Part shown: piece after piece, positions 1 to 8,670 of the stretch | Numbering within the stretch: position 1 is the first letter of the stretch | Layout: each line of letters begins with the position of its first letter | Position numbers and translations under genes: made by a program | Notes under the pieces: generated by a model | What the model saw: only the letters and a program-made list of their open reading frames with translations | What the model was told of the DNA's origin: nothing | Databases searched by the model: none | Source: Stenotrophomonas indicatrix | GTDB lineage: Bacteria; Pseudomonadota; Gammaproteobacteria; Xanthomonadales; Xanthomonadaceae | Direction: 5' to 3' | NCBI RefSeq assembly: GCF_002750975.1 | Contig: NZ_PEJS01000001.1 | Location: 3,348,001-3,412,000, forward strand | DNA: 64,000 nt

Positions 1-281
1 ACCGGCATATCGATGACCGTCACCGAAGCAGCGTCGGCGTCTCCGGCCTGCTCGAAATGCCAGTCACGCAGATGCAACGGGCGACCGGCCGGATCGCCGT
101 AGCGTGCCGCCCGCAGGGTGCTGGCGACGGTCTGCCGGGTATCTGCACTGGCACGGCATTCGAGCACGGCGAGCAGGTTCTGCTGGAAGCGCAGGGCCTC
201 GGTCTGAGCCGGCTCTGCATCGGCATGACCGCAGCAGGCAACCAGCATCAGCACGCAAGCGCGGATCGTGCGAGGGAACAT
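1..281 (-). CDS. Partial secreted protein of unknown function (5' part only)
   Basis: Reading the minus strand from an ATG at 281, the frame stays open to the window edge (93 codons). The first 22 or so residues (MFPRTIRACVLMLVACCGHADA) form a signal peptide with a hydrophobic core ending in an A-x-A-like site. The mature part starts with an acidic, Gln-rich stretch (EPAQTEALRFQQNLLAVLEC) and contains one Cys. I recognise no family. The 3' end lies outside the window, so length and domain content are unknown. Confidence 0.6.
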   Translation of the reverse strand, partial: MFPRTIRACVLMLVACCGHADAEPAQTEALRFQQNLLAVLECRASADTRQTVASTLRAARYGDPAGRPLHLRDWHFEQAGDADAASVTVIDMP

Positions 282-341
282 GCAGGCTCTCCGGCCCCGG
301 GACAGCCCGCTATTGTGCCCGTGAACGCCCTGATTGGAAGC

Positions 342-374
342 CAGCAGCATCCACGCATGGCGTGGATGCTGCTG
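342..374. terminator. SMAG-like palindrome between two minus-strand genes
   Basis: A 15-bp perfect inverted repeat (arms 342-356 and 360-374, loop ATG) whose core CATCCACGC-ATG-GCGTGGATG is the same as the SMAG REP copies elsewhere in the window. It lies just after the stop of the SDR gene, so it may end that transcript. There is no T-tract. Confidence 0.6.
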
Positions 375-398
375 CACGAACCCAAGCCTCGCGTGCCT

Positions 399-1172
399 CT
401 ACTTTGTGGTGTAACCGCCATTGACCAGGATGGTCTGCCCGGTCATCCACCAACCGTCGGTCACCAGGAAGCGGATCCACGGCACGATGTCGGCGATGTC
501 GGTCAGACCGGTACGGGTGAATGCCGACAGCGCCGCGGCGGTCTTGTGATACGCCTGCGCATCGGCACTCTCGGCCGGATAGAAGAACGGCGTATCCATC
601 GGCCCGGGGCCGATCGCGGTCACCGAGATTCCACGTTCGCCAAACTCCTTCGATGCCGCGCGGGTGAAGTGTTCCACCGGCGCCTTGGTGCCCGCGTAGC
701 TGGAATAGAACGGCGTGAACGCGCCCAGCAGCGACGTGACCAGCGTGCAGATGCGGCCGCCGTCGTTGACATGGCGTCCTGCCTCCTTGAGGAAGAAGAA
801 GGCCGTCTTCGCATTGACCGCGCTCATCTGGTCGTACTCCGCTTCGCTGATGTCCAGCATCGGCTTCTTCAGAACTTTGCCGACGGTGTTGATGGCGATG
901 TCGGGGCGACCGACGGCGGCGACCGCGTCGGCGAACAGCCGCTCCATCGCAGCGGCCGAGGTCAGATCGGCCTGCAACGCCACGGCCTTGGCACCTGCGG
1001 CCTGCACCGCCGCAACGGTCGCCTCGGCATCGGCCTGGGTGGCGGCGCTGTTGTAGTGGATGACGATGGCCTTGGCGCCCTGTTCGGCGAAGTCGCGGGC
1101 GATCAGCCCGCCTAGGTTCTTGGCACCGCCGGCGATCAGCACGGTCTTGCCCTGGATACGGTGGTCGGTCAT
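399..1172 (-). CDS. SDR family oxidoreductase
   Basis: A 257-residue short-chain dehydrogenase/reductase, the usual length for classical SDRs. The start at 1172 (MTDHRIQGKTVLIAGG) puts the NAD(P)-binding motif GGAKNLGG near residue 15. An N-terminal extension to 1289 is open but would run into the divergent regulator and lacks SDR character. The active-site region holds the Ser loop (TLVTSLLGAF) and a Tyr-x-x-x-Lys (YAGTK). The substrate cannot be told from sequence. The gene is divergent from the LysR regulator at 1289, the usual arrangement for a regulator and its target, so induction by that protein is likely but inferred. Confidence 0.85.
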   Translation of the reverse strand: MTDHRIQGKTVLIAGGAKNLGGLIARDFAEQGAKAIVIHYNSAATQADAEATVAAVQAAGAKAVALQADLTSAAAMERLFADAVAAVGRPDIAINTVGKVLKKPMLDISEAEYDQMSAVNAKTAFFFLKEAGRHVNDGGRICTLVTSLLGAFTPFYSSYAGTKAPVEHFTRAASKEFGERGISVTAIGPGPMDTPFFYPAESADAQAYHKTAAALSAFTRTGLTDIADIVPWIRFLVTDGWWMTGQTILVNGGYTTK

Positions 1173-1238
1173 GGCATCGGTCTCGGGAAGAGGCTGCCGG
1201 GCTGGCAACCCTGTGCCGACGACGATATCGTGCAGAAA

Positions 1239-1257
1239 TTGCGGATAAAGACCGCAA
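1239..1257. promoter_or_regulatory. Candidate LysR-type operator in the divergent SDR/LysR promoter region
   Basis: An interrupted palindrome TTGCGG-N7-CCGCAA fits the T-N11-A type of LysR-family recognition box. It lies in the 116-bp gap between the divergent SDR (start 1172) and LysR (start 1289) genes, about 30 bp before the regulator start. The assignment rests on motif shape and position only. Confidence 0.45.
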
Positions 1258-1288
1258 CATTGACTTAACTTTCCAAAGCGGGCGAACA

Positions 1289-2197
1289 ATGGACCGGATC
1301 GAGCGTTTCCGCATCTTTGCCCGGGTGGTGGAGTGCACCAGCTTCACCCGCGCCGCCGACCAGCTCGGCCTGCCCCGCTCCACCGTCTCGGCGGCCGTGG
1401 CGGAACTCGAGCAGCGCCTGGGCACGCGCCTGCTGCAGCGCTCCACCCGCAGGGTCTCCACCACCCACGATGGCGACACGTTCTATGTTCGCTGCCTACG
1501 CCTGATTGCCGAGGTGGAAGACGCCGAGTCGCTGTTCCGCCAGGACGACGCACAGCCGAGTGGCCTGTTGAAGATCGATGTACCCAGCCGGATCGGCCGC
1601 CGCGTCATCGCCCCCGCGCTGCCGGACTTCTTCGCACGGCACCCCCAGGTCGAGCTGGACCTGGGCATGACCGATCGCGCGGTGAATCTGATCGAGGACG
1701 GCTGCGATGCGGTGCTGAGGGTGGGGCAGCTGGGTGACTCCAGTCTGGTGGCCCGCACACTGGGCCAGCTGGACTTCGTCAACGTTGCCGCGCCAGCGTA
1801 CCTGCACGCGCACGGCGTACCGCAGCACCCCACCGACCTGCAGCAGCACCGCGCGGTGAACTATGCGTCGCCTACCACGGCGCGGGTGGAGCCGTGGGAA
1901 TGGCAGGACGGCGCGCAGCTGCGCACGCTGCCGATGCCCGGCTGGGTGCGGGTGAACAGCGCCGAGGCGTCGATTGCCTGCTGCGTAGCAGGGCTGGGAC
2001 TGCTGCAGATTCCACGCTACGACGTGCAGGCCGAACTGCAAACCGGTGCACTGGTGGAAGTGATGCCCCAGCACGCGGCGCAGCCGCTGCCGGTGACCCT
2101 GTTGCTGCCGCACCGGCAGCATCGCGCGCAGCGTGTGCAGGTGTTCCTGGATTGGCTGGTGCCGCTGCTGCGTGAGCGGCTGCAGTTGCAGGGGTGA
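1289..2197 (+). CDS. LysR family transcriptional regulator
   Basis: A 302-residue LTTR. The N-terminal winged helix-turn-helix (about residues 1-60) reads MDRIERFRIFARVVECTSFT then RAADQLGLPRSTVSAAVAEL, the standard LTTR signature with the phrase QRLGTRLLQRSTRRV after it. The substrate-binding domain follows from about residue 90 (GLLKIDVPSRIGRRVIAPAL). It belongs to the CrgA-like group common in proteobacteria. It is divergent from the SDR gene and probably controls it and itself. The inducer is unknown. Confidence 0.9.
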   Translation: MDRIERFRIFARVVECTSFTRAADQLGLPRSTVSAAVAELEQRLGTRLLQRSTRRVSTTHDGDTFYVRCLRLIAEVEDAESLFRQDDAQPSGLLKIDVPSRIGRRVIAPALPDFFARHPQVELDLGMTDRAVNLIEDGCDAVLRVGQLGDSSLVARTLGQLDFVNVAAPAYLHAHGVPQHPTDLQQHRAVNYASPTTARVEPWEWQDGAQLRTLPMPGWVRVNSAEASIACCVAGLGLLQIPRYDVQAELQTGALVEVMPQHAAQPLPVTLLLPHRQHRAQRVQVFLDWLVPLLRERLQLQG

Positions 2198-2200
2198 TCG

Positions 2201-2218
2201 GCCGGGCGGCTGCCCGGC
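2201..2218 (+). terminator. Hairpin after the LysR gene
   Basis: Stem GCCGGGC / GCCCGGC with a 4-nt loop, beginning 4 nt after the LysR stop codon. There is no clear U-tract, so it is only a candidate terminator. Confidence 0.4.
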
Positions 2219-2290
2219 GCCCGCCGAGGCAACTGCAACTGCAAAAGCAACTACAAAAGCCGGAGCGGCTCTGGGTTGTTGCTTGGTTGG

Positions 2291-2390
2291 CGGGGAGGGG
2301 GCAGCTGGTGGGACACGCCGCAAGTACGTCCCTGTAGGCTCGGCCACGGCATCCATGCCGTGGACGGTCCCGCCAGCTGCCCCCTCCCCG
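2291..2390 (+). repeat. Self-complementary 100-bp element, copy A (GGACACGCCGYAA family)
   Basis: Outer arms 2291-2314 and 2367-2390 form a 24-bp stem with a single G.T pair. The enclosed part starts at 2311 with GGACACGCCGCAAGTACGTC, continues to GGCTCGG and carries an inner 20-nt hairpin at 2344-2363 (CCACGGCAT-CC-ATGCCGTGG). The same head is seen in copies B (2586-2694), D (43293-43475) and E (43621-43730), although the outer stems are unrelated in sequence. I know no name for this element. It is not of the SMAG type. Confidence 0.7.
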
Positions 2391-2420
2391 CCTTCGACAA
2401 TTTCCCGATGACGGTTGGTG

Positions 2421-2440
2421 GATCCACGCCGTGCGTGGAT
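2421..2440 (+). repeat. SMAG-like REP palindrome without its GTAG head
   Basis: GATCCACGCCGTGCGTGGAT has the inverted-repeat core of the SMAG family. The preceding bases are GGTG instead of GTAG. It lies between repeat copy A and the long palindrome at 2463. Confidence 0.6.
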
Positions 2441-2462
2441 GAGGTGTATCGGAAAGCAAGAA

Positions 2463-2503
2463 GGGGTCGGATCCGTTTTCCAATGGAAAACGGATCCGAC
2501 CCC
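2463..2503. repeat. Near-perfect 41-bp palindrome (20-bp arms, 1-nt loop)
   Basis: Arms 2463-2482 (GGGGTCGGATCCGTTTTCCA) and 2484-2503 are exact reverse complements around a single A. The inner AT-rich part (TTTTCC/GGAAAA) differs from the GC-rich REPs around it. It sits midway between copies A and B of the long hairpin family. It could act as a bidirectional terminator or be another class of dispersed palindrome. Confidence 0.65.
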
Positions 2504-2585
2504 AACCATCAGCACGCGGCTGTTGCTGTTGCTTTTCGCTCTTCTTCTTTCTCTTCCTGCGGTGCAGGCCACAGGAAACTGTCAG

Positions 2586-2694
2586 GGGCCGGTGGGTGGG
2601 TAGACTGGGCGGGGGTGTCAGCCGCATGGATGCGGCTGCCAAGCCTACAAGGACGTACTTGCGGCGTCCCCCGAACAGCCCACCCACCCGGCCC
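2586..2694 (-). repeat. Self-complementary element, copy B, inverted relative to copy A
   Basis: Outer arms near 2587-2600 (GGCCGGTGGGTGGG) and 2679-2693 pair with one bulged C. Read on the minus strand the interior carries GACGCCGCAAGTACGTCC, then TGTAGGCTTGG, nearly the same as copy A. An inner hairpin GCCGCAT-GG-ATGCGGC lies at 2621-2636. With copy A it forms an inverted pair around 2419-2503, filling most of the gene-free stretch 2198-2764. Confidence 0.65.
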
Positions 2695-2764
2695 GGACAA
2701 GCAATCCCGCTTCTGCCCACCACCGCAGAGGGGGCTCAGCCCGGTGGCCGGGAAACCCGGGGTA

Positions 2765-5700
2765 TCACGCCCCGGATTCGTCCGGCTTGACCCGGAACCA
2801 CGCCGCATACAGCGCCGGCAGGAACACCAGCGTCAGCACCGTGCCCACGATCAAACCGCCCATGATCGAAATCGCCATCGAGCCATAGAAAGCGCTGCGC
2901 GACAGCGGGATCATCGCCAGCACCGCCGCCAGCGCAGTCAGCACGATCGGGCGGAAACGCCGCACCGTCGCATCGATGATCGAATGCCAGCGGTCATGCC
3001 CGGCATCGATGTCCTGCTGGATCTGGTCGATCAGGATCACCGAGTTGCGCATGATCATGCCCGCCAGCGCGATGGTGCCCAGCAGCGCCACGAAGCCGAA
3101 CGGCGCGCGGAACAGCAACAGGAACAGCGTCGCGCCGATGATGCCCAGCGGAGCGGTCACCAGCACCATCGCCGCACGCGAGAAGCTGCGCAGCTGCAGC
3201 ATCAGCAACGTGGCCACCACGATCAGGAACAACGGCATGCCGGCCTTGATCGAGTTCTGCCCGCGAGCCGAATCCTCCACCGAGCCGCCGGTCTCCAGCA
3301 GGTAGCCGCTGGGCAGGTCGGCACGGATGCCATCCAGGGTCGGCACGATCTGCTGCACCACGTCCAGCGGCTGCATGCCATCGCTGATGTCGGCACGCAC
3401 GGTCACCGTCGGCAGGCGATTGCGGTGCCAGATGATGCCGTCCTCGAAGGCGTATTCCAGCCGCGCGACCTGCGACAGCGTCACCGCGGTACCACTGCTG
3501 GTCGGAATCGCCAGGCTGCCGAGCAGGTCCAGCTGCGCTCGCTCGTTGTCCGGGCCACGCAGCAGCATCTCGATCTGGCGGTTGCCTTCGCGATAGGTGC
3601 TCACGCTCATGCCCGACAACGAGCTGCTGAGGAACTGGCTGACCTGCGCACTGCTGACGCCCAGCGCGCGGGCGCGGTCCTGGTCGATCACCAGCCGCAC
3701 CACCTTGCTCGGCTCGCTCCAGTCCAGGTTCACGTTCATCACGTGCGGGTTCTCGCGCACCTTGGCCTCGACCTGGCGCGCGATCGCCTGCACCTGCGCG
3801 ATGTGCTCGCCGGACACGCGCATCTGCACCGGATAACCGACCGGCGGCCCGTTCTCCAGGCGCGTCACCCGCATCTGCACATCCGGGAACTGACTGATCA
3901 CGTCCTTCAGCATCCAGTCGCGGGTCGATTCGCGGGCCTTGGCGTCTTCGGTGAGCACCACGAACTGGGCGAAGTTGGTGGCCGGCAGCTGCTGGTCCAG
4001 CGGCAGGTAGAAGCGCGGCGAACCGGTGCCGACGTAGGCCACGTAGTTGCTGATGCCTTCGCGCCCCTTCAGCAGCTTCTCCAGCTTGTCGGCCTGTGCC
4101 TGGGTCGCGGCCAGCGACGCACCTTCGGCCAGCTCGATGTCCACCATGAGTTCCGGGCGGGTCGAGTCGGGGAAGAACTGCTGTGGCACGAAGCGGAACA
4201 GCATCAGCGAACCGATGAACAGGGCAATGGTCGCAGCGATCACCCACCAGCGATGGCGCAGGCAGGTATCCAGGAACGCCCGGAAGCGCGTGTAGAACGG
4301 CCGCTGGTACGGATCATGATCGTGCGCATGCTCCTTCGGTGCGATCCAGCGCGCGAGTGACGGATGCCGGTCGGCCCACTGCAGGCGCTTGGCGCGCCAG
4401 CGGCCGGCCAGGCTGTCCGGCTTCGGCAGCTGCGGGTTGAACAGGTCCGGCAGCATCTTGTCACCCAGGTACGGGATGAACAGCACTGCCGCGATCCACG
4501 ACACCACCAGCGCGATGGTCACCACCTGGAACAGCGAACGGGTGTACTCACCCGTGCTGGATGCCGCCGTGGCGATGGGCAGGAAGCCAGCGGCAGTGAT
4601 CAGGGTGCCGGTCAACATCGGGAAGGCGGTGGATTCCCAGGCGAAACTGGCCGCGCGCAGGCGGTCGTAGCCCTGCTCCATCTTGGTGGCCATCATCTCC
4701 ACCGCGATGATCGCATCGTCCACCAGCAGGCCCAGTGCCAGCACCAGTGCACCCAGCGAAATCTTGTGCAGGCCGATATCGAAGTAGTGCATGACGAAGA
4801 AGGTCATCGCCAGCACCAGCGGGATGGTCACGCCCACCACCAGGCCGGTACGCAGGCCCAGCGAGAAGAAGCTGACCAGCAGCACGATCACCACCGCTTC
4901 GGTGAGCACCTGCACGAACTCGCCCACCGACTCTTCCACCGCATGCGGCTGGTCGGACACCTTGCGCAGCTGCATACCGGCCGGCAGAGTCTTCTGCAGG
5001 CGTTCGAACTCGGCATCCAGGGTGGCACCGAGCTTGAGGATGTCACCGCCGTCCTTCATCGCCACCGCCAGGCCGATCGCATCCTGGCCCATGAAGCGCA
5101 TCTTCGGCGAGGCCGGATCGGCAAAGCCACGCTTGACCTCGGCGATGTCGCCCAGATGCAGCGTGCGTTCGCCGGCCTGGATCGGGAATTTGCGGATGTC
5201 CTCGATCGAATCGAACTGACCGGTCACGCGCAGCTGCACGCGGTCGGTCGGGGTTTCGAAGAAGCTGGTGGCGCTGACCGCGTTCTGGTCGGCCAGCGCC
5301 TGCTGCACCTGTTGCAGCGATACGCCCAGCGTGGCCAGCTTGGTGTTGGACAGCTCGATCCACACCTTCTCGTCCTGCAGGCCGACCAGGTCGATCTTGC
5401 CGACGTCGGGCACGCGCTGCAGCTCCAGCTGGATGCGGTCGGCATAGTCGCGCATCACCGCGTAGTCGAAGCCTTCGCCGGTCAACGCATAGATGTTGCC
5501 GAAGGTGTCGCCGAACTCATCGTTGTAGAAGGGCCCGACGATCTCCCTCGGCAGCGTCGCGCGGATATCGCCCACGCGCTTGCGCACCTGGTACCACAGG
5601 TCCGGAATCTGCTTGGAGCGCAGGCTGTCGCGCGCCATGAAGATCACCTGCGATTCGCCCGGCCGCGAGTACGAACGGATGAATTCGTACTCGCCGGTGT

Positions 5701-5926
5701 TCATCAGCGCTTTTTCGATCGGCTCGGTCACCTGCCGCGAGACCTGCTCGGCGGTGGCGCCCGGCCACATCGTGCGTACCACCATCGCCTTGAAGGTGAA
5801 GGGCGGATCTTCGGACTGGCCCAGGTGCTTGTACGACCAGGCACCGATGACGGCGAACGCCAGCATCGCGAACAACACCAGCGCACGGTTGCCCAGCGCC
5901 CATTCGGAGAGATTGAAGCGGCGCAC
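2765..5926 (-). CDS. smeP: RND efflux pump inner-membrane transporter SmeP
   Basis: A 1053-residue AcrB/HAE-type resistance-nodulation-division permease, full length for the family. The N-terminal transmembrane segment (ALVLFAMLAFAVIGAWSY) is followed by the first porter domain (PGATAEQVSRQVTEPIEKAL). A mid-protein membrane block holds the proton-relay segment GLLVDDAIIAVEMMATKMEQG with its paired Asp. The second half repeats this plan. Translation starts at a GTG at 5926, 3 nt after the smeO stop, so the two are one operon. By synteny it is SmeP of the S. maltophilia SmeOP-TolC pump, which exports several drug classes together with SmeO and TolC. The transporter family is certain. The gene name rests on the conserved five-gene order. 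Confidence 0.93.
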   Translation of the reverse strand: MRRFNLSEWALGNRALVLFAMLAFAVIGAWSYKHLGQSEDPPFTFKAMVVRTMWPGATAEQVSRQVTEPIEKALMNTGEYEFIRSYSRPGESQVIFMARDSLRSKQIPDLWYQVRKRVGDIRATLPREIVGPFYNDEFGDTFGNIYALTGEGFDYAVMRDYADRIQLELQRVPDVGKIDLVGLQDEKVWIELSNTKLATLGVSLQQVQQALADQNAVSATSFFETPTDRVQLRVTGQFDSIEDIRKFPIQAGERTLHLGDIAEVKRGFADPASPKMRFMGQDAIGLAVAMKDGGDILKLGATLDAEFERLQKTLPAGMQLRKVSDQPHAVEESVGEFVQVLTEAVVIVLLVSFFSLGLRTGLVVGVTIPLVLAMTFFVMHYFDIGLHKISLGALVLALGLLVDDAIIAVEMMATKMEQGYDRLRAASFAWESTAFPMLTGTLITAAGFLPIATAASSTGEYTRSLFQVVTIALVVSWIAAVLFIPYLGDKMLPDLFNPQLPKPDSLAGRWRAKRLQWADRHPSLARWIAPKEHAHDHDPYQRPFYTRFRAFLDTCLRHRWWVIAATIALFIGSLMLFRFVPQQFFPDSTRPELMVDIELAEGASLAATQAQADKLEKLLKGREGISNYVAYVGTGSPRFYLPLDQQLPATNFAQFVVLTEDAKARESTRDWMLKDVISQFPDVQMRVTRLENGPPVGYPVQMRVSGEHIAQVQAIARQVEAKVRENPHVMNVNLDWSEPSKVVRLVIDQDRARALGVSSAQVSQFLSSSLSGMSVSTYREGNRQIEMLLRGPDNERAQLDLLGSLAIPTSSGTAVTLSQVARLEYAFEDGIIWHRNRLPTVTVRADISDGMQPLDVVQQIVPTLDGIRADLPSGYLLETGGSVEDSARGQNSIKAGMPLFLIVVATLLMLQLRSFSRAAMVLVTAPLGIIGATLFLLLFRAPFGFVALLGTIALAGMIMRNSVILIDQIQQDIDAGHDRWHSIIDATVRRFRPIVLTALAAVLAMIPLSRSAFYGSMAISIMGGLIVGTVLTLVFLPALYAAWFRVKPDESGA

Positions 5927-5929
5927 GGG

Positions 5930-7066
5930 TCAGTGCCCCTTGTCTGCGGCCGGCGCCGGCTTGGCGGCCGACGGTGCCAGCACCGGGCGGTTCTGGCGGT
6001 CGACCGGCGTCACCACCTGGCCTTCGCGCAGCAGATGGCCGCCGGCAGCGACCACCCAGTCCGTCGCGCCCACGCCGGACACGACCGGCACAGCCTGCGC
6101 GCCGTAGGCACCCACCTGCACCGGCGTTGCCTTCAATGCACCGTTGGACGGATTGACCACCCACACGCTGGCCTTGCCATCACTGCCGCGCAGTACAGCC
6201 GCCAGCGGCAGCTGCAACGCACCACTGCGCCCGGCGGTGGCAAACACCCGCGCACTCTGGCCCAGTTCCACTTCGCTCAGTGCTTCCGGCGCCAGGCTCA
6301 CGCGCGTGGCATAGGTGCGCGCCTGTGCATCGGCGGCCGGGGCGATCTCGCGCAGGGTGCCCGGCAGCAGCTGGCCCGGACGGTTCCACAGTTCCACCTG
6401 CACCGACTGGCCGACCTTGTAGTCGCGGATGCTGCTTTCCGGCAGCGCGATCAGCACCTCACGGCCACCATCGGCGGCCAGGGTGAACACCGTCTGCCCC
6501 GCGCTCACGACCTGCCCGGCTTCGGCCTGGCGGCTGGCGATCACGCCATCGGCGGGTGCGCGCAGCTGCGCGTACTCGGCCTGGTTGCGGGCCACGGCGA
6601 GGTTGGCCCGGGCGGCGTTGGCCTGGCCCTGTGCAGCCTTGAATGCCGCCGTCTGCTGGTCCAGTGCCGAGCGGCTCACCAGTTGGTCTTCCGCCAGCTT
6701 GGCATAGCGCTTCTGGTCATCGCGCGCGCGCACCAGGTCTGCTTCCGCCGCCGCCAGCTGCGCCTGCGACGCCGCCGCCTGCGAGGCGTAGTCGGCCGCA
6801 TCCAGTTCGGCCAGCAGCTGGCCCTTCTTCACCCGCTCGCCTGCGTCGACGAGGCGCTTGACCAGGTTGCCGCCAACCCGGAACGAGAGTGGGCTTTCCT
6901 GGCGGGCACGCACCTCGCCGGGGTAGGCGGCCGCGGCCTGTCCATCCTGCGTGGTGGGATGCACCACCAGCACCGGGATGGCCGCCGCCGGCTCGGCGGC
7001 CTGCTTGCCGCACGCTGCCAACACCACGACCAGTACGCCTACGCCCAACCAACGCATGTTTTTCAT
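5930..7066 (-). CDS. smeO: RND efflux periplasmic adaptor (membrane fusion) lipoprotein SmeO
   Basis: A 378-residue periplasmic adaptor of the AcrA/MexA type. It bridges the SmeP permease and the TolC outer-membrane channel. I start at 7066 (MKNMRWLGVGVLVVVLAACGKQ), which gives a signal peptide with lipobox L-A-A-C; the frame is open to 7114 but without a good start context. The order is barrel and lipoyl half (FRVGGNLVKRLVDAGERVKKG), an Ala-rich coiled-coil hairpin (about residues 80-170), the second lipoyl half (ADGVIASRQAEAGQVVSAGQ), then barrel and membrane-proximal domains. The gene is divergent from the TetR repressor gene across a 123-bp gap. Confidence 0.92.
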   Translation of the reverse strand: MKNMRWLGVGVLVVVLAACGKQAAEPAAAIPVLVVHPTTQDGQAAAAYPGEVRARQESPLSFRVGGNLVKRLVDAGERVKKGQLLAELDAADYASQAAASQAQLAAAEADLVRARDDQKRYAKLAEDQLVSRSALDQQTAAFKAAQGQANAARANLAVARNQAEYAQLRAPADGVIASRQAEAGQVVSAGQTVFTLAADGGREVLIALPESSIRDYKVGQSVQVELWNRPGQLLPGTLREIAPAADAQARTYATRVSLAPEALSEVELGQSARVFATAGRSGALQLPLAAVLRGSDGKASVWVVNPSNGALKATPVQVGAYGAQAVPVVSGVGATDWVVAAGGHLLREGQVVTPVDRQNRPVLAPSAAKPAPAADKGH

Positions 7067-7189
7067 GAGGTACAGGACCTGAAAAGAAATCCGGGGGGAA
7101 CGCGCCGGCAACATACTGTTGCAACGCGGACATTAGTGAACCAGCCGGTATAGTATAAATATCGAACCGCTTGGTCTAGTATTAGCGGA
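7067..7189. promoter_or_regulatory. Divergent smeO / smeRo promoter-operator region
   Basis: A 123-bp gap between the start codons of smeO (minus) and smeRo (plus). It holds an AT-rich block TATAGTATAAATATCG at about 7150-7165 and the sequence CCGCTTGGTCTAGTATTAG just before smeRo. Such a short divergent region is the expected site of TetR-type autoregulation. I cannot define the operator halves with certainty. Confidence 0.45.
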
Positions 7190-7870
7190 ATGAGTTCTTC
7201 CACTTCCCGAAAGCCGACGGCCAAGCCCGCTGCCAAGGCTGCCGGTCCCGGGCGCCCCAAGGATCTGGGCAAGCGCGCGGCAATACTCGAGGCAGCCAAG
7301 ACACTGTTCATCGAACAGGGCTACAGCGGCGTGAGCATGGACAGCATTGCTGCCCAGGCCGGCGTCTCGAAGCTGACCGTTTACAGCCATTTCGGCGACA
7401 AAGAGACCCTGTTCTCCGAAGCTGTGCAGTCCAAGTGCATCGAGATGCTGCCCGACGCGCTGTTCGTGGCCGACGTCGAAGGCCCCCTGCGTGACCAGTT
7501 GCTGGGCATCGGCATGGCGTTCTTCGAGATGATCACCTCCGACGCGGCCCTGTCGATCCAGCGGATGATGATGGCGCCGGAGACCGACGAGCGCCTGCGC
7601 GAACTGTTCTGGCAGGCGGGCCCGCAACGCACCTGCGAGGCACTGGCCGACTTCATGCGTTCGCGTGCCGAGCGCGGCGAACTGGATATCCCCGACTGCT
7701 ACATCGCCGGCCAGCAGTTCCTGACCCTGGTGAAGGGCGAAGTGCACATGCATATGATGTGCGGCATGCCACTGTCCCCCGTCGAGACCGATGCTGCGAT
7801 CCATGTGGCCGCCAGTGTGGATTTCTTCCTGCGCGCCTACGCGCCGCGGGGGGCTGGGAATGCTGGATAA
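7190..7870 (+). CDS. smeRo: TetR/AcrR family repressor SmeRo
   Basis: A 226-residue TetR-family regulator. A basic, Lys/Ala/Pro-rich tail (residues 1-30) precedes the helix-turn-helix: AILEAAKTLFIEQGYSGVSM, then DSIAAQAGVSKLTVYSHFGD, the classical TetR signature ending in a Tyr-x-x-Phe. The C-terminal ligand domain resembles the AcrR_C-type fold (IQRMMMAPETDERLRELFWQ). In S. maltophilia the protein at this position, SmeRo, represses the smeOP and pcm-tolC transcription units; this is known from that species and transferred here by synteny. Confidence 0.9.
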   Translation: MSSSTSRKPTAKPAAKAAGPGRPKDLGKRAAILEAAKTLFIEQGYSGVSMDSIAAQAGVSKLTVYSHFGDKETLFSEAVQSKCIEMLPDALFVADVEGPLRDQLLGIGMAFFEMITSDAALSIQRMMMAPETDERLRELFWQAGPQRTCEALADFMRSRAERGELDIPDCYIAGQQFLTLVKGEVHMHMMCGMPLSPVETDAAIHVAASVDFFLRAYAPRGAGNAG

Positions 7871-8006
7871 CCAAAACTGAACGAACCGGAGGTCGCGATG
7901 ACTTCCGGCACTGCGACCCCGGCCACCCCGCAGCTGATGCTCTGGGCGCGCCGCCGGCCCCCGGCACCGGTAAAATGGCCGGCCCACTGCGCTGGATTTG
8001 AACCTC

Positions 8007-8654
8007 ATGACGATTGATTACGCCCACGCCCGCGAACTGATGGTGGAACAGCAGATCCGTCCCTGGGACGTGCTGGACATCAAGGTGCTCGACGTCCTGG
8101 CCCGCCTGCCGCGCGAGGCCTTCGTCGCCGACGCGCACCGGGCGCTGGCCTATGCCGATGTCGAACTGCCGATCGGCAACGGCCAGAAGATGATGAAGCC
8201 GGTCATCGAGGGCCGTACCCTGCAGGCACTGGATCTGCAGCCGGGTGACGAAGTGCTGGAAATCGGCACCGGCAGCGGCTTCCTGTCGGCCTGCATCGGC
8301 GCGCTGGCGCGCGACGTGCTGAGCCTGGAAATCGACCCGGAACTGGCCGCCGCTGCGCGCGCCCGCCTGGATGCCACCGGCCTGGGCACCAACGTGCGCG
8401 TGGAAGTGGCCGATGGCCTGGCCTGGCAGACCGAACGCCGCTTCGACGTGATCTGTGTCACTGGCGCCGTCGACGTGGTGCCGTCACAGTTTGCTTCGTG
8501 GTTGCGTCCGGGTGGTCGCCTGTATGTCATCCAGGGCCGTTCGCCGGCAATGGAAGCACTGCTGGTGAAGGCCGATGGCAGCACCGAGTCGCTGTTCGAG
8601 ACCGATATCGATTACCTGCGTGGTGCCGCCCCGGCCCCCCAGTTCCACCTCTGA
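8007..8654 (+). CDS. pcm: Protein-L-isoaspartate O-methyltransferase family protein
   Basis: A 215-residue PCMT-family methyltransferase. The frame is open from a TTG at 7998, but I start at the ATG at 8007 (MTIDYAHARELMVEQQIRPW). The SAM-binding region reads LQPGDEVLEIGTGSGFLSAC (near residues 75-95), and the PCMT-typical IGNGQKMMKP stands just before it. It ends 16 nt before tolC, and the two form an operon in S. maltophilia. In other bacteria such enzymes repair isoaspartyl residues; whether this one does so, or only travels with tolC, cannot be read from sequence. Confidence 0.85.
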   Translation: MTIDYAHARELMVEQQIRPWDVLDIKVLDVLARLPREAFVADAHRALAYADVELPIGNGQKMMKPVIEGRTLQALDLQPGDEVLEIGTGSGFLSACIGALARDVLSLEIDPELAAAARARLDATGLGTNVRVEVADGLAWQTERRFDVICVTGAVDVVPSQFASWLRPGGRLYVIQGRSPAMEALLVKADGSTESLFETDIDYLRGAAPAPQFHL

Positions 8655-8670
8655 GTCCAAGGAAGCCGCA

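Noticed and set aside
2276..7153. Long plus-strand frames of 694 and 929 residues across smeP and smeO
   Set aside because: Composition rich in His, Arg, Gln and Gly and lack of any motif show that they are shadows of the efflux genes.
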